Assembly (NCBI RefSeq): GCF_011759585.1
Contig: NZ_JAAOYV010000001.1
Location: 1,302,001 to 1,366,000 of the forward strand
Reading direction: 5' to 3'
Source of the DNA: Frigoribacterium endophyticum
GTDB lineage: Bacteria; Actinomycetota; Actinomycetes; Actinomycetales; Microbacteriaceae
Length of the DNA stretch: 64,000 nt
Position 1 is the first letter of the stretch. Every line of letters starts with the position of its first letter. Under the pieces are notes generated by a model that saw only the letters and a list, made by a program, of their open reading frames with translations, did not search any database and was not told the DNA's origin. Below, one piece after another: positions 10,151 to 17,443 of the stretch. Position numbers and translations under genes: made by a program.

Positions 10151-10203
10151 TCGTCGGTCAGGCCTCGTCGGCCGGGCGTCGTCGGTCAGGCCTCGTCGGC
10201 CGG
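10151..10203. repeat. 28-bp-period tandem duplication at a gene 3' end
   Basis: A 25-nt unit at 10151-10175 recurs identically at 10179-10203. The second copy contains the stop codon of the phosphatase gene (10188-10186), and the first copy repeats the same stop sequence just beyond it. A partial third copy lies at about 10142-10150. Confidence 0.85.
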
Positions 10204-10827
10204 CCCCTCCAGGGCGTTCTGGTACTCGAAGGCGTAGCGCCCCGCCCGCTCGGACTCCTCCTCGACCGGGTCGTCGAAGGTCCGCAGCTGGAGGCCGCCC
10301 TCCACGAGCTCGAAGGAGTGGATCGACCCGTTGCGGATCGGCACGCCGAGGTCTGCGGGCTCGTCGCTCGAGACGTGGTTGACGACCGCCCTGATGACGG
10401 CGCCGTGCGTCGCGACGACCACCGCGCCTCCGTCGCTCCGGCCCGCGGCCTCGACGAGCGCGGGGAGCACGCGGGCGAGCAGCTCGCGACGGCTCTCCCG
10501 CCCGGGCACGCGGGTGCCGGCCGGGAACCTCTCCTCGACCTCGGAGCCGGTGAGGCCCTCGGCCTCGCCGTAGCGTCGCTCGGCGAGGTCCGCGACGTGC
10601 TCGGGGGCGGCCAGCCCGAGACGCGCGGCGATGATCGCCCCGGTCTCGGCGGCGCGGCTCAGCGGGCTCGCGACGACGGCGGAGACGGTGCGGCGTGCCA
10701 GCAGGTCGCCCGCCTCGGCGGCCTGGCGGCGGCCGAGGTCGTTGAGGGGGATGTCGGTGGCGCCCTGGATGCGCCGGGCGCGGTTCCAGTCCGTCTCGCC
10801 GTGGCGGACGAGGTAGAGCAGCGTCAT
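10186..10827 (-). CDS. Histidine phosphatase family protein
   Basis: Phosphoglycerate-mutase-like histidine phosphatase of 213 residues. The catalytic RHG is at LVRHGETDWNRARR (residues 6-19), the second His is in VVATHGAVIRAV and the acid in YGEAEG. RIQGATDIPLNDLG marks the GpmB/CobC group. It may act on a sugar phosphate or another small phosphoester. It follows the sirtuin gene by 25 nt with a GGAGG site 5 nt before its ATG, so the two form an operon. Its 3' end carries a tandem duplication that includes the stop codon. Confidence 0.87.
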   Translation of the reverse strand: MTLLYLVRHGETDWNRARRIQGATDIPLNDLGRRQAAEAGDLLARRTVSAVVASPLSRAAETGAIIAARLGLAAPEHVADLAERRYGEAEGLTGSEVEERFPAGTRVPGRESRRELLARVLPALVEAAGRSDGGAVVVATHGAVIRAVVNHVSSDEPADLGVPIRNGSIHSFELVEGGLQLRTFDDPVEEESERAGRYAFEYQNALEGPADEA

Positions 10828-10852
10828 GGTGGCCTCCGGGTCGGCGCCCGCG

Positions 10853-11692
10853 TCAGGAGAGGCGGCGCGCCAGGGCCGTCAGCGTCTCCGACGTGCCCGC
10901 GTCGATCTTAACCGTGGCCCGGGGGTCGCCCTTCGTGACCCCGCGGTTCACCACGACGACCGGCATCTTGCGGCGGGTCGCCTGGTCGAGGAGGCGGATG
11001 CCCGAGTTGACGACCAGCGACGACCCGGCGATGAGCAGCGCGTCGGCGCCGACGACGAGCGAGCGCGCCTCGGCGAACCGCTCCACGGGCACGAACTCGC
11101 CGAAGAAGACGACGTCGGGCTTGAGCATGCCCCCGCACACGGTGCACTCGGGCACGACGAACGCGTCGATGTCGGCGACCTCGACGTCGCCGTCGGGCGC
11201 CAGGCGGACGCTCTCCGGCTCGTCGAGCCAGGGGTTCGCCGCCGAGAGGCGGGCGGCGACCACGTCACGGGCGAACGACTGGCCGCAGGTGAGGCAGACC
11301 ACCCGGTCGACGGTGCCGTGCAGGTCGACCACGCGACGGGAGCCCGCCCGCTCGTGCAGGGCGTCGACGTTCTGCGTCACGACGCCGTTCGTGACGCCGG
11401 CCGCCTCGAGCTGCGCCAGGGCGCGGTGGCCCCCGTTGGGCGTCGCCGCGCGGAACGACCGCCAGCCGAGGTGGCTGCCGGCCCAGTAGCGCTTGCGGTA
11501 GCGCTCGCCCGACAGGAACTGCTGGAAGGTCATCGGGTTGCGCACCGGGGCGCCCTCGCCCCGGTAGTCGGGGATGCCGGAGTCGGTGCTCACGCCGGCG
11601 CCGGTCAGCACCGCGACCGTCCGCCCGCCGAGGAGGGCGACCGCCTCGTCGAGGGCGGCCGCGTCGAGTGACGGGGGCGTGGCGTTCGACAC
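10853..11692 (-). CDS. Sir2-family NAD-dependent protein deacylase
   Basis: Sirtuin of 279 residues. The NAD-binding motif is LTGAGVSTDSGIPDYRG (about residues 33-49), followed by TQNVDALHERAG and the catalytic His in VDLHGT. Four zinc cysteines are in CLTCGQ and CTVCGG. The late motifs IAGSSLVVNSG and VVNRG complete the Rossmann fold. It removes acyl groups from lysines using NAD. The GTG start has a clear AAGGAG site 9 nt upstream. It shares a compact divergent promoter region with the methyltransferase gene. Confidence 0.92.
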   Translation of the reverse strand: MSNATPPSLDAAALDEAVALLGGRTVAVLTGAGVSTDSGIPDYRGEGAPVRNPMTFQQFLSGERYRKRYWAGSHLGWRSFRAATPNGGHRALAQLEAAGVTNGVVTQNVDALHERAGSRRVVDLHGTVDRVVCLTCGQSFARDVVAARLSAANPWLDEPESVRLAPDGDVEVADIDAFVVPECTVCGGMLKPDVVFFGEFVPVERFAEARSLVVGADALLIAGSSLVVNSGIRLLDQATRRKMPVVVVNRGVTKGDPRATVKIDAGTSETLTALARRLS

Positions 11693-11720
11693 GGGCGGTG
11701 CTCCTTCGGGTGCGTGACGT

Positions 11721-11727
11721 TAGCCTA
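11721..11727. promoter_or_regulatory. Overlapping divergent -10 boxes (TAGCCTA)
   Basis: TAGCCT reads on the + strand (11721-11726) and TAGGCT on the - strand (11727-11722), sharing five base pairs. Both genes have leaders of 27-65 nt and Shine-Dalgarno sites. The two promoters could not be occupied at once. Confidence 0.5.
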
Positions 11728-11791
11728 GACGTCGTCTCTGCCCCTCCCGTCCTCGTCGGTCGACCGACCGGGCGCCGCCCCCTGGAGCGCC

Positions 11792-12628
11792 GTGCGCATC
11801 ACCCGCATCACCGACCTCGACCACGACGCCCTCGCCGACTACGCGAGGCTCACCGACGTCGCGCTCCGCCGCGTCACCGAGCCCGCGGGCGGCCTCTACA
11901 TCGCCGAGTCGTCGAAGGTGATCGAGCGGGCGCTGCGGGCCGGGCACGTGCCGCGCTCGGTGCTGATGACCGAGCGCTGGCTCGCCGACATCGAGCCGCT
12001 CGTCGCCGACCACGACGGCGAGATCTTCGTGGGCGACGCGGCGCTGCTCGAGACCCTGACCGGCTACCACCTGCACCGGGGCGCGCTGGCGGCCATGCAC
12101 CGGCCCGTGCTCCCGTCGGTCGAGTCGGTGATCGAGGGCGCTCGTCGGGTCGTGGTGCTCGAGGACATCGTCGACCACACGAACGTGGGCGCGATCTTCC
12201 GGGCCGTGGCGGGGCTCGGGGCCGACGCCGTCCTCGTGACGCCGCGGTGCGCCGACCCGCTCTACCGCCGGAGCGTCCGCGTGAGCATGGGGACGGTGCT
12301 GCAGGTGCCGTGGACGCGCCTGCCCGACTGGCCCGAGGGCGCGGACCTGCTCCGCGCCTCCGGCTTCGAGGTGGCGGCCCTGGCCCTCTCCGACGACGCC
12401 GTCGCGCTCGACGAGTACGCCGCGGCGCCCCCGGAGCGGGTGGCGCTCGTGCTCGGCACGGAGGGCGACGGGCTCAGCCCGGCCGCGCTGCGCGCCTCCG
12501 ACCGCGTGGTCACCATCCCCATGCTGCACGGGGTCGACAGCCTCAACGTCGCCGCCGCCAGCGCGGTGGCGCTCTGGGCCCTGCGCGTGCCGGCCCCCGC
12601 CTCCGCCGCCGGGGCGGACGCCGCGTGA
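11792..12628 (+). CDS. TrmH/SpoU-family RNA 2'-O-methyltransferase
   Basis: 278-residue SPOUT methyltransferase that would methylate a ribose in rRNA or tRNA with S-adenosylmethionine. The N-terminal segment (YIAESSKVIERAL) is the substrate-binding domain. The knot motifs are DHTNVGAIFRAVAGLGADAV, VLGTEGDGLS and IPMLHGVDSLNVAAASAVAL. The target base cannot be told. The GTG at 11792 has a GGAG site 6 nt upstream. Its stop overlaps the carboxypeptidase start by 4 nt. Confidence 0.9.
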   Translation: MRITRITDLDHDALADYARLTDVALRRVTEPAGGLYIAESSKVIERALRAGHVPRSVLMTERWLADIEPLVADHDGEIFVGDAALLETLTGYHLHRGALAAMHRPVLPSVESVIEGARRVVVLEDIVDHTNVGAIFRAVAGLGADAVLVTPRCADPLYRRSVRVSMGTVLQVPWTRLPDWPEGADLLRASGFEVAALALSDDAVALDEYAAAPPERVALVLGTEGDGLSPAALRASDRVVTIPMLHGVDSLNVAAASAVALWALRVPAPASAAGADAA

Positions 12629-13866
12629 GCCGCGGCGCCCGACCGGCCCGACGTCGCCGACACGGCGTCCGGGCCGTGGTCGCGGGCGCCCTCGTGGTCG
12701 TGCTGGCCGCGCTCGTCTACGTGCCCGTCGTCCTGCTCGCCCCCCTCGCCCCGGCGACGGCCGCGGCGGCGGAGTGGACGGCGCCGGCCCAGCCGGGGGC
12801 CCAGCTGACGTTCCCGAGCTACGGCGCGACCGCCGTGCAGGCCGTCGGGTGGGACGAGAGCCTGACGACGAGCGGATCGACCACGCCCCTGCCGATCGCG
12901 AGCATCAGCAAGGTCGTCACCGCCCTCGTCGTGCTCGACGCCCGGCCGCTCGACGGGGGCGACGGTCCGTCGCTGACCCTCGACGCCGACGACGTCGCCC
13001 TGTACGAGGCCTACCGGTCGCAGGACGGCAAGGTGGCTCCGATGGCCCTCGGCCAGCAGCTGACCGAGAAGCAGATGCTGCAGGTGTCGCTGATCGAGTC
13101 GGCCAACAACTACGCCGACGCCCTGGCCCGGTGGGCGTTCGGCGACACGGCCGGCTTCGTCGCCGCCGCGACGGCCTGGCTCTCCGAGAACGGCCTCACC
13201 TCGACCACGCTCGTCGAGCCGACCGGCATGTCGCCGTCGAACACGAGCACGGCGACCGACCTCGTGCGGCTCGGCGAGATCGCCCTGGCCGACCCCGAGG
13301 TCGCCGCGATCGTGGCGACCCCGACGACGACCGTGCCGGGCGTCGGCGTCATCGAGAACTCGAACGAGCTGCTCGGGCTCGACGGCGTCGTCGGCATCAA
13401 GACGGGCACCCTCGACGAGGCCGGCGCCTGCCTGCTCTTCGCCGCCGACTACACGATCGCGGGGGAGTCCGTCACGGTCGTCGGGGTCATGCTCGGCGGC
13501 GTCGACCACGACTCCCTCGACGCCGACGTGCAGCGGCTGCTCACGAGCGTCTCCGGCGCGTTCCAGACCGTCACGGCCACGACGGCCGGCGACGTCTGGG
13601 CGTCGTACGAGCTGCCCTGGGGGGCGGGCACCGAGGCCGTCGCCGCGACGGACGCGAGCCGTCTCGTCTGGGGCGACGTGACGGTGACGGCCTCGATCGA
13701 GACCGAGTCGGTGACGACGGGGGCGGCCGGCGACGACGTGGGCCGGGTGCGGTTCCAGATCGGCGACGAGGAGGTCGACGTGCCGCTGGTGCTCGACCGG
13801 GCCCTCGCCGAGCCGGACGCGTGGTGGCGGCTGACCCACCCCGACGAGGTGCTGGCGGCGGGCTAG
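12625..13866 (+). CDS. D-alanyl-D-alanine carboxypeptidase (S11 family PBP)
   Basis: Low-molecular-weight penicillin-binding protein of 413 residues that trims peptidoglycan stem peptides outside the membrane. An Arg-rich start (GARPARRRRHG) is followed by one hydrophobic segment (about residues 17-40), a signal anchor. The catalytic triad motifs are SISK, SANN and KTG (in IKTGTLDEA), in the right order. The C-terminal 90 residues form a beta-rich tail. It starts at a GTGA overlap with the methyltransferase gene and its stop overlaps the convergent SGNH hydrolase stop. Confidence 0.9.
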   Translation: MSRGARPARRRRHGVRAVVAGALVVVLAALVYVPVVLLAPLAPATAAAAEWTAPAQPGAQLTFPSYGATAVQAVGWDESLTTSGSTTPLPIASISKVVTALVVLDARPLDGGDGPSLTLDADDVALYEAYRSQDGKVAPMALGQQLTEKQMLQVSLIESANNYADALARWAFGDTAGFVAAATAWLSENGLTSTTLVEPTGMSPSNTSTATDLVRLGEIALADPEVAAIVATPTTTVPGVGVIENSNELLGLDGVVGIKTGTLDEAGACLLFAADYTIAGESVTVVGVMLGGVDHDSLDADVQRLLTSVSGAFQTVTATTAGDVWASYELPWGAGTEAVAATDASRLVWGDVTVTASIETESVTTGAAGDDVGRVRFQIGDEEVDVPLVLDRALAEPDAWWRLTHPDEVLAAG

Positions 13867-14651
13867 GGCTCGTCGCGGTACAGCACCGACGCGGCCTCGG
13901 GCCGCTTGGGCTGCACGCCGTCGCCGGACGACTGGTGGCGGAGGCGCCGGACGACCCACGGCACGAGGTACTCTCGGGCCCACCGGCGGTCCTCCGTCCG
14001 AGCCTGCCGCCACGGCCGAGGCGGCAGCGGCTCGGTGCGCCAGGGCTCGAGGTCGTTCTCCACGGCGAGGGCCTGCAGCACGGCGCGGGCGATGGTGTGG
14101 TGGCCGAGCGGGCTGAAGTGCAGACGGTCCGGCGCCCACATGCGGGGGTCGCCGAGCTGACGGAGCGCCCACATGTCCGCCACGACCGCGTCGTGCCGGA
14201 GGGCGATGGCGTGCACGTGCTCGTTGTAGATGGCGACCTTGCCCCGCAGGCGGCCGAGCACGGGCGTGAGGCCGATGTCGGGGCCGGTGAAGACGACGAC
14301 CGTGGCCCCCTGCGACCCCAGCGTCTCGACGAGGCCCTCGAAGCCGGCGGCGACGGCGTCCGGGTCGGTGCCGGGGCGGATGATGTCGTTGCCTCCCGCC
14401 GACACCGAGATCAGGTCGGGCCGGAGAGCGAGGGCGGCCTCGGCCTGCTCGTCGATGATCTGCTGCAGCAGGCGCCCGCGCACCGCCAGGTTCGCGTAGG
14501 CGAAGTCCTCCGTCGACGCCCCGAGCACCTCGGCGACACGGTCGGCCCAGCCCCGGTGACCGCCCGGGGAGCGCTCCTCCGGGTCGCCGATGCCCTCCGT
14601 GAACGAGTCGCCGATCGCCACGTAGCGCGACCACGGGTGCTGCTGAGTCAT
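13863..14651 (-). CDS. SGNH/GDSL hydrolase family protein
   Basis: 262-residue esterase-like protein. Block I is AIGDSFTEGIGDP with the nucleophile Ser near residue 15, block II Gly lies in NLAVRG, block III is SAGGNDI, and block V is DRLHFSPLGHH with the Asp-His pair. No signal peptide, so cytoplasmic. The substrate is unknown. Start ATG 14651 is supported by TAACGT 7 nt upstream; GGAGG in the same spacer could also serve as a ribosome site. The first three codons of the longer frame (from 14660) are unlikely. Confidence 0.88.
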   Translation of the reverse strand: MTQQHPWSRYVAIGDSFTEGIGDPEERSPGGHRGWADRVAEVLGASTEDFAYANLAVRGRLLQQIIDEQAEAALALRPDLISVSAGGNDIIRPGTDPDAVAAGFEGLVETLGSQGATVVVFTGPDIGLTPVLGRLRGKVAIYNEHVHAIALRHDAVVADMWALRQLGDPRMWAPDRLHFSPLGHHTIARAVLQALAVENDLEPWRTEPLPPRPWRQARTEDRRWAREYLVPWVVRRLRHQSSGDGVQPKRPEAASVLYRDEP

Positions 14652-14658
14652 GGCCTCC

Positions 14659-14664
14659 ACGTTA
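14659..14664 (-). promoter_or_regulatory. -10 box TAACGT for SGNH hydrolase gene
   Basis: TAACGT ends 7 nt before the ATG at 14651. It is divergent from the acyl-CoA dehydrogenase -10 box 51 bp away. Confidence 0.5.
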
Positions 14665-14715
14665 CCGCCCGCCCTCCGCCGGGCCGAGGGGCTGCCGCCC
14701 GGGGCCGCGCGTGGC

Positions 14716-14721
14716 TAGCCT
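14716..14721 (+). promoter_or_regulatory. -10 box TAGCCT, leaderless acyl-CoA dehydrogenase gene
   Basis: TAGCCT is 7 nt before the GTG at 14729 and supports that start. Confidence 0.58.
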
Positions 14722-14728
14722 CGACCCC

Positions 14729-15961
14729 GTGACCCCGACCACCCCGCCGACCTCGACCGCCTCCAGCCCCACGGAGGAGAGCCCCACGGAGACGAGCCCC
14801 CCGCAGACGAGCCCCGAGGAGATGCTGCCGGACGACCTCCTCGAGCGCTTCCGGGCCCGCGCCGCCGGCCACGACCGGGAGGGCACCTTCCCGCACGACG
14901 ACCTCGCCGAGCTGCGCGAGCGCGGGTACCTCCGCGCGTTCGTGCCCACGGAGCAGGGAGGCGCGGGCTGGGGGCTCGAACGCGTCGCCGCCGCGCAGTC
15001 CCGCCTCGCCGCCGCCGCCCCGGCCACCGCGCTGGCCGTCGGCATGCACCTCGTCTGGACGGGCTGCGCCGCGGTGCTCGCGGCCCGCGGCGACCGGTCG
15101 CTCGACCTCGTGCTCGACGACGCGGCGCAGGGCGAGGTCTTCGCCTTCGGCGTCAGCGAGCCGGGCAACGACGCCGTGCTCTTCGACTCGCTCACCCGGG
15201 CGGAGCCGACGGGCGACGGCGGCTGGCGCTTCACCGGCCTGAAGTCGTCCACCTCGCTCTCCCCGGTCTGGACGCGCCTCGGCGTCTTCGGGCGCGACGA
15301 CACGGACCCCGAGGCCCCCCTGCTCGTGCACGGCTTCGTGCACCGCGACCAGCCCGGCCACTCGTCGCTCGAGGACTGGGACACCATCGGCATGCGGGCG
15401 ACGCAGAGCCACAGCACCCGGCTCGAGGGCGTCGAGGTGCCCGCCGAGCGCGTGGTGCGCGTGCTGCCCGTCGGGCCGAGCGGCGACCCCCTGGTCTTCG
15501 CGATCTTCGCCGTCTTCGAGACCCTCGTCGCCGCCGTGTACCGCGGCGTCGCCCGCCGGGCCGTCGAGCTCGCGGTCGAGAGCGCGACCGCCGGGCGCTC
15601 GCACCGGGCCGGCGGCGCTCCGCGCTCGCACGACCCGCTGGTCCGCTGGCGCGTCGCCGACGCGGCCGTGCTGCTCCAGGGCATCGAGCCCCAGGTCGAC
15701 GCGGTGGCCCGCGACGTCGACGGGCTCGTCGAGCACGGGGCCGCCTGGCCCGCGATCGTCGTCGGCCTCAAGACCCGCGTCACCGAGACCGCCCGGGCCG
15801 TCGTGGACCAGGCGGTCGCGGTCGCGGGCGGGGCGTCGTTCCGCTCGTCGAGCGAGCTGGGGCGGCTGCAGCGCGACGTGCTGGCCGGGCGGTTCCACCC
15901 GTCGAGCACGGACTCCGCCCATGCGACGGTCGCGAACTGGCTGCTCGGCCCCGACCACTGA
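14729..15961 (+). CDS. Acyl-CoA dehydrogenase family protein
   Basis: FAD-dependent dehydrogenase of 410 residues. The N-terminal 30 residues are a Thr/Ser/Pro-rich tail with repeated ESPTETSP-like units. Then come the N-terminal helical domain (FPHDDLAELRERGYL), the middle beta domain (FAFGVSEPGND, GWRFTGLKSSTSLSP) and the C-terminal helical domain. The usual catalytic glutamate is not obvious, so it may be a flavin monooxygenase-like or atypical member (hydroxylase D-type). It is monocistronic with its own leaderless promoter and gives no pathway clue. Confidence 0.85.
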   Translation: MTPTTPPTSTASSPTEESPTETSPPQTSPEEMLPDDLLERFRARAAGHDREGTFPHDDLAELRERGYLRAFVPTEQGGAGWGLERVAAAQSRLAAAAPATALAVGMHLVWTGCAAVLAARGDRSLDLVLDDAAQGEVFAFGVSEPGNDAVLFDSLTRAEPTGDGGWRFTGLKSSTSLSPVWTRLGVFGRDDTDPEAPLLVHGFVHRDQPGHSSLEDWDTIGMRATQSHSTRLEGVEVPAERVVRVLPVGPSGDPLVFAIFAVFETLVAAVYRGVARRAVELAVESATAGRSHRAGGAPRSHDPLVRWRVADAAVLLQGIEPQVDAVARDVDGLVEHGAAWPAIVVGLKTRVTETARAVVDQAVAVAGGASFRSSSELGRLQRDVLAGRFHPSSTDSAHATVANWLLGPDH

Positions 15962-16061
15962 CCACGCGGGCGACCGGGCGGACCGATCGTGGACGACGGC
16001 CGGACAGCCGGGGAGGCGCCCGCCGCCCGACGCTGTCGGTGGTGCGTGTGAGGATGCTCGG

Positions 16062-17432
16062 GTGAGCAAACAGGACGGCAGCGGGCGGCTGGTCACCACC
16101 GTCCCCACCGACGACGTGTCGGCCCCCATCCTGCACGTCGACATGGACGCCTTCTTCGCCTCCGTCGAGCTGCTCGACCGGCCCGAGCTCCGGGGCCTGC
16201 CGGTCGTGATCGGGCAGAGGTCCGACCGCTCGGTCGTCACGGCTGCCACCTACGAGGCCCGCAAGTTCGGGGTGAACTCGGCGATGCCGATGGCGATCGC
16301 CCTGCGCCGGTGCCCCCAGGCCGTGGTGCTCGAGCCGCACTTCGAGAAGTACCGGTACTGGTCGCGTCGGGTGATGTCGATGTTCGACGACGTCACGCCG
16401 CGGGTCGAGCGACTGGGCATCGACGAGGCCTTCCTCGACGTCTCCGGTGCCGTCCGGCTCATGGGGTCGCCCTTCGCCATCGGCACCGAGCTCCGCCGGC
16501 GCGTGCACGCCGAGACGGGCCTGCGCTGCAGCGTCGGGGCGGCCTCCACGAAGTTCGTCGCGAAGCTCGCCTCCAGCGTGGCCAAGCCCGACGGCATCCT
16601 CGTGGTGCCGCACGACCAGACAGTCGCCTTCCTGCACCCGAGGCCGATCAGCGCCCTCTGGGGCGTCGGCGGCAAGACCGAGGAGGTCCTGGGCAACCTG
16701 GGGCTCCGCACCGTCGGCGACGTCGCCACGGCGTCGCTCGACACCCTCGTCCGGGCCGTCGGGCCCGCGGCCGGCGCCAAGCTGCAGGACCTCGCCTGGG
16801 GCCGCGACCCGCGCGTGGTCACCACGGGCACGGAGGAGAAGAGCGTCGGGCACGAGGTGACGTTCTCGACCGACGTCGTCGACCCCGAGGTCATCCGCCG
16901 CGAGCTGCTGAGGCTCAGCGACCGCGTCGGATCCCGGCTGCGCGACGCCGGTCTGAGCGGCCGCACCGTCGTGCTCAAGCTCCGCACGTCCGACTTCACC
17001 ACGATCACCCGGTCGCGCACGCTGGCCGACCCGACCGACCTCGGTCGCCGCATCTACGACGAGGTGCGCTCGGTCTACGAGGCCACGGGCAAGCAGCACG
17101 AGCGCATCCGGCTGGTCGGCGTCCGCGTCGAGCAGCTCGGCGCCGGGGGAGGGGGCGGGTCGCTCGCCCTGTGGGACGACGACGCGGGCTGGCGCGAGGC
17201 CGAGTCGACGATGGACGCCCTGCGGGCGAAGTTCGGCTCGACCATGCTCACCCCGGCCTCCCTCCTCGGCGCGCGTCGACGGGACGGCCTCTCCGGCCCC
17301 GACACGGGCGCCGACGCGCGGGCGCCGCGGCGCGGCGCCCCGTCCGGCGAGGGCCGCGACTCGCCCGGGCCGGTGGGCCGAGGGCCTCGTCGACCGGCCC
17401 CGCGGCCCGACCACCCCGGCCACGGCGAGTAA
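16062..17432 (+). CDS. dinB: DNA polymerase IV (Y-family)
   Basis: Translesion polymerase of 456 residues. Motif I is HVDMDAFFASVE (about residues 27-38) and the catalytic acids recur in RLGIDEAFLDVSG. The thumb (PISALWGVGGKTEEVLGNLG) and little-finger domain (KLRTSDFTTITRSRTL) follow. After residue about 390 comes a disordered Arg/Pro/Gly-rich tail. I see no beta-clamp motif with certainty. A GAGGAT box sits 6 nt before the GTG. Its TAA stop begins the next gene's -10 box. PafBC in this window may control such repair genes; that is an inference. Confidence 0.94.
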   Translation: MSKQDGSGRLVTTVPTDDVSAPILHVDMDAFFASVELLDRPELRGLPVVIGQRSDRSVVTAATYEARKFGVNSAMPMAIALRRCPQAVVLEPHFEKYRYWSRRVMSMFDDVTPRVERLGIDEAFLDVSGAVRLMGSPFAIGTELRRRVHAETGLRCSVGAASTKFVAKLASSVAKPDGILVVPHDQTVAFLHPRPISALWGVGGKTEEVLGNLGLRTVGDVATASLDTLVRAVGPAAGAKLQDLAWGRDPRVVTTGTEEKSVGHEVTFSTDVVDPEVIRRELLRLSDRVGSRLRDAGLSGRTVVLKLRTSDFTTITRSRTLADPTDLGRRIYDEVRSVYEATGKQHERIRLVGVRVEQLGAGGGGGSLALWDDDAGWREAESTMDALRAKFGSTMLTPASLLGARRRDGLSGPDTGADARAPRRGAPSGEGRDSPGPVGRGPRRPAPRPDHPGHGE

Positions 17433-17435
17433 GAT
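17430..17435 (+). promoter_or_regulatory. -10 box TAAGAT overlapping the dinB stop
   Basis: The TAA stop of dinB (17430-17432) is the first half of TAAGAT, 8 nt before the GTG of the helicase gene. Confidence 0.58.
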
Positions 17436-17443
17436 CGGGTCGA

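Noticed and set aside
10151-10203. CRISPR array
   Set aside because: Only two full direct repeats with a 3-nt gap and no spacers; it is a tandem duplication.
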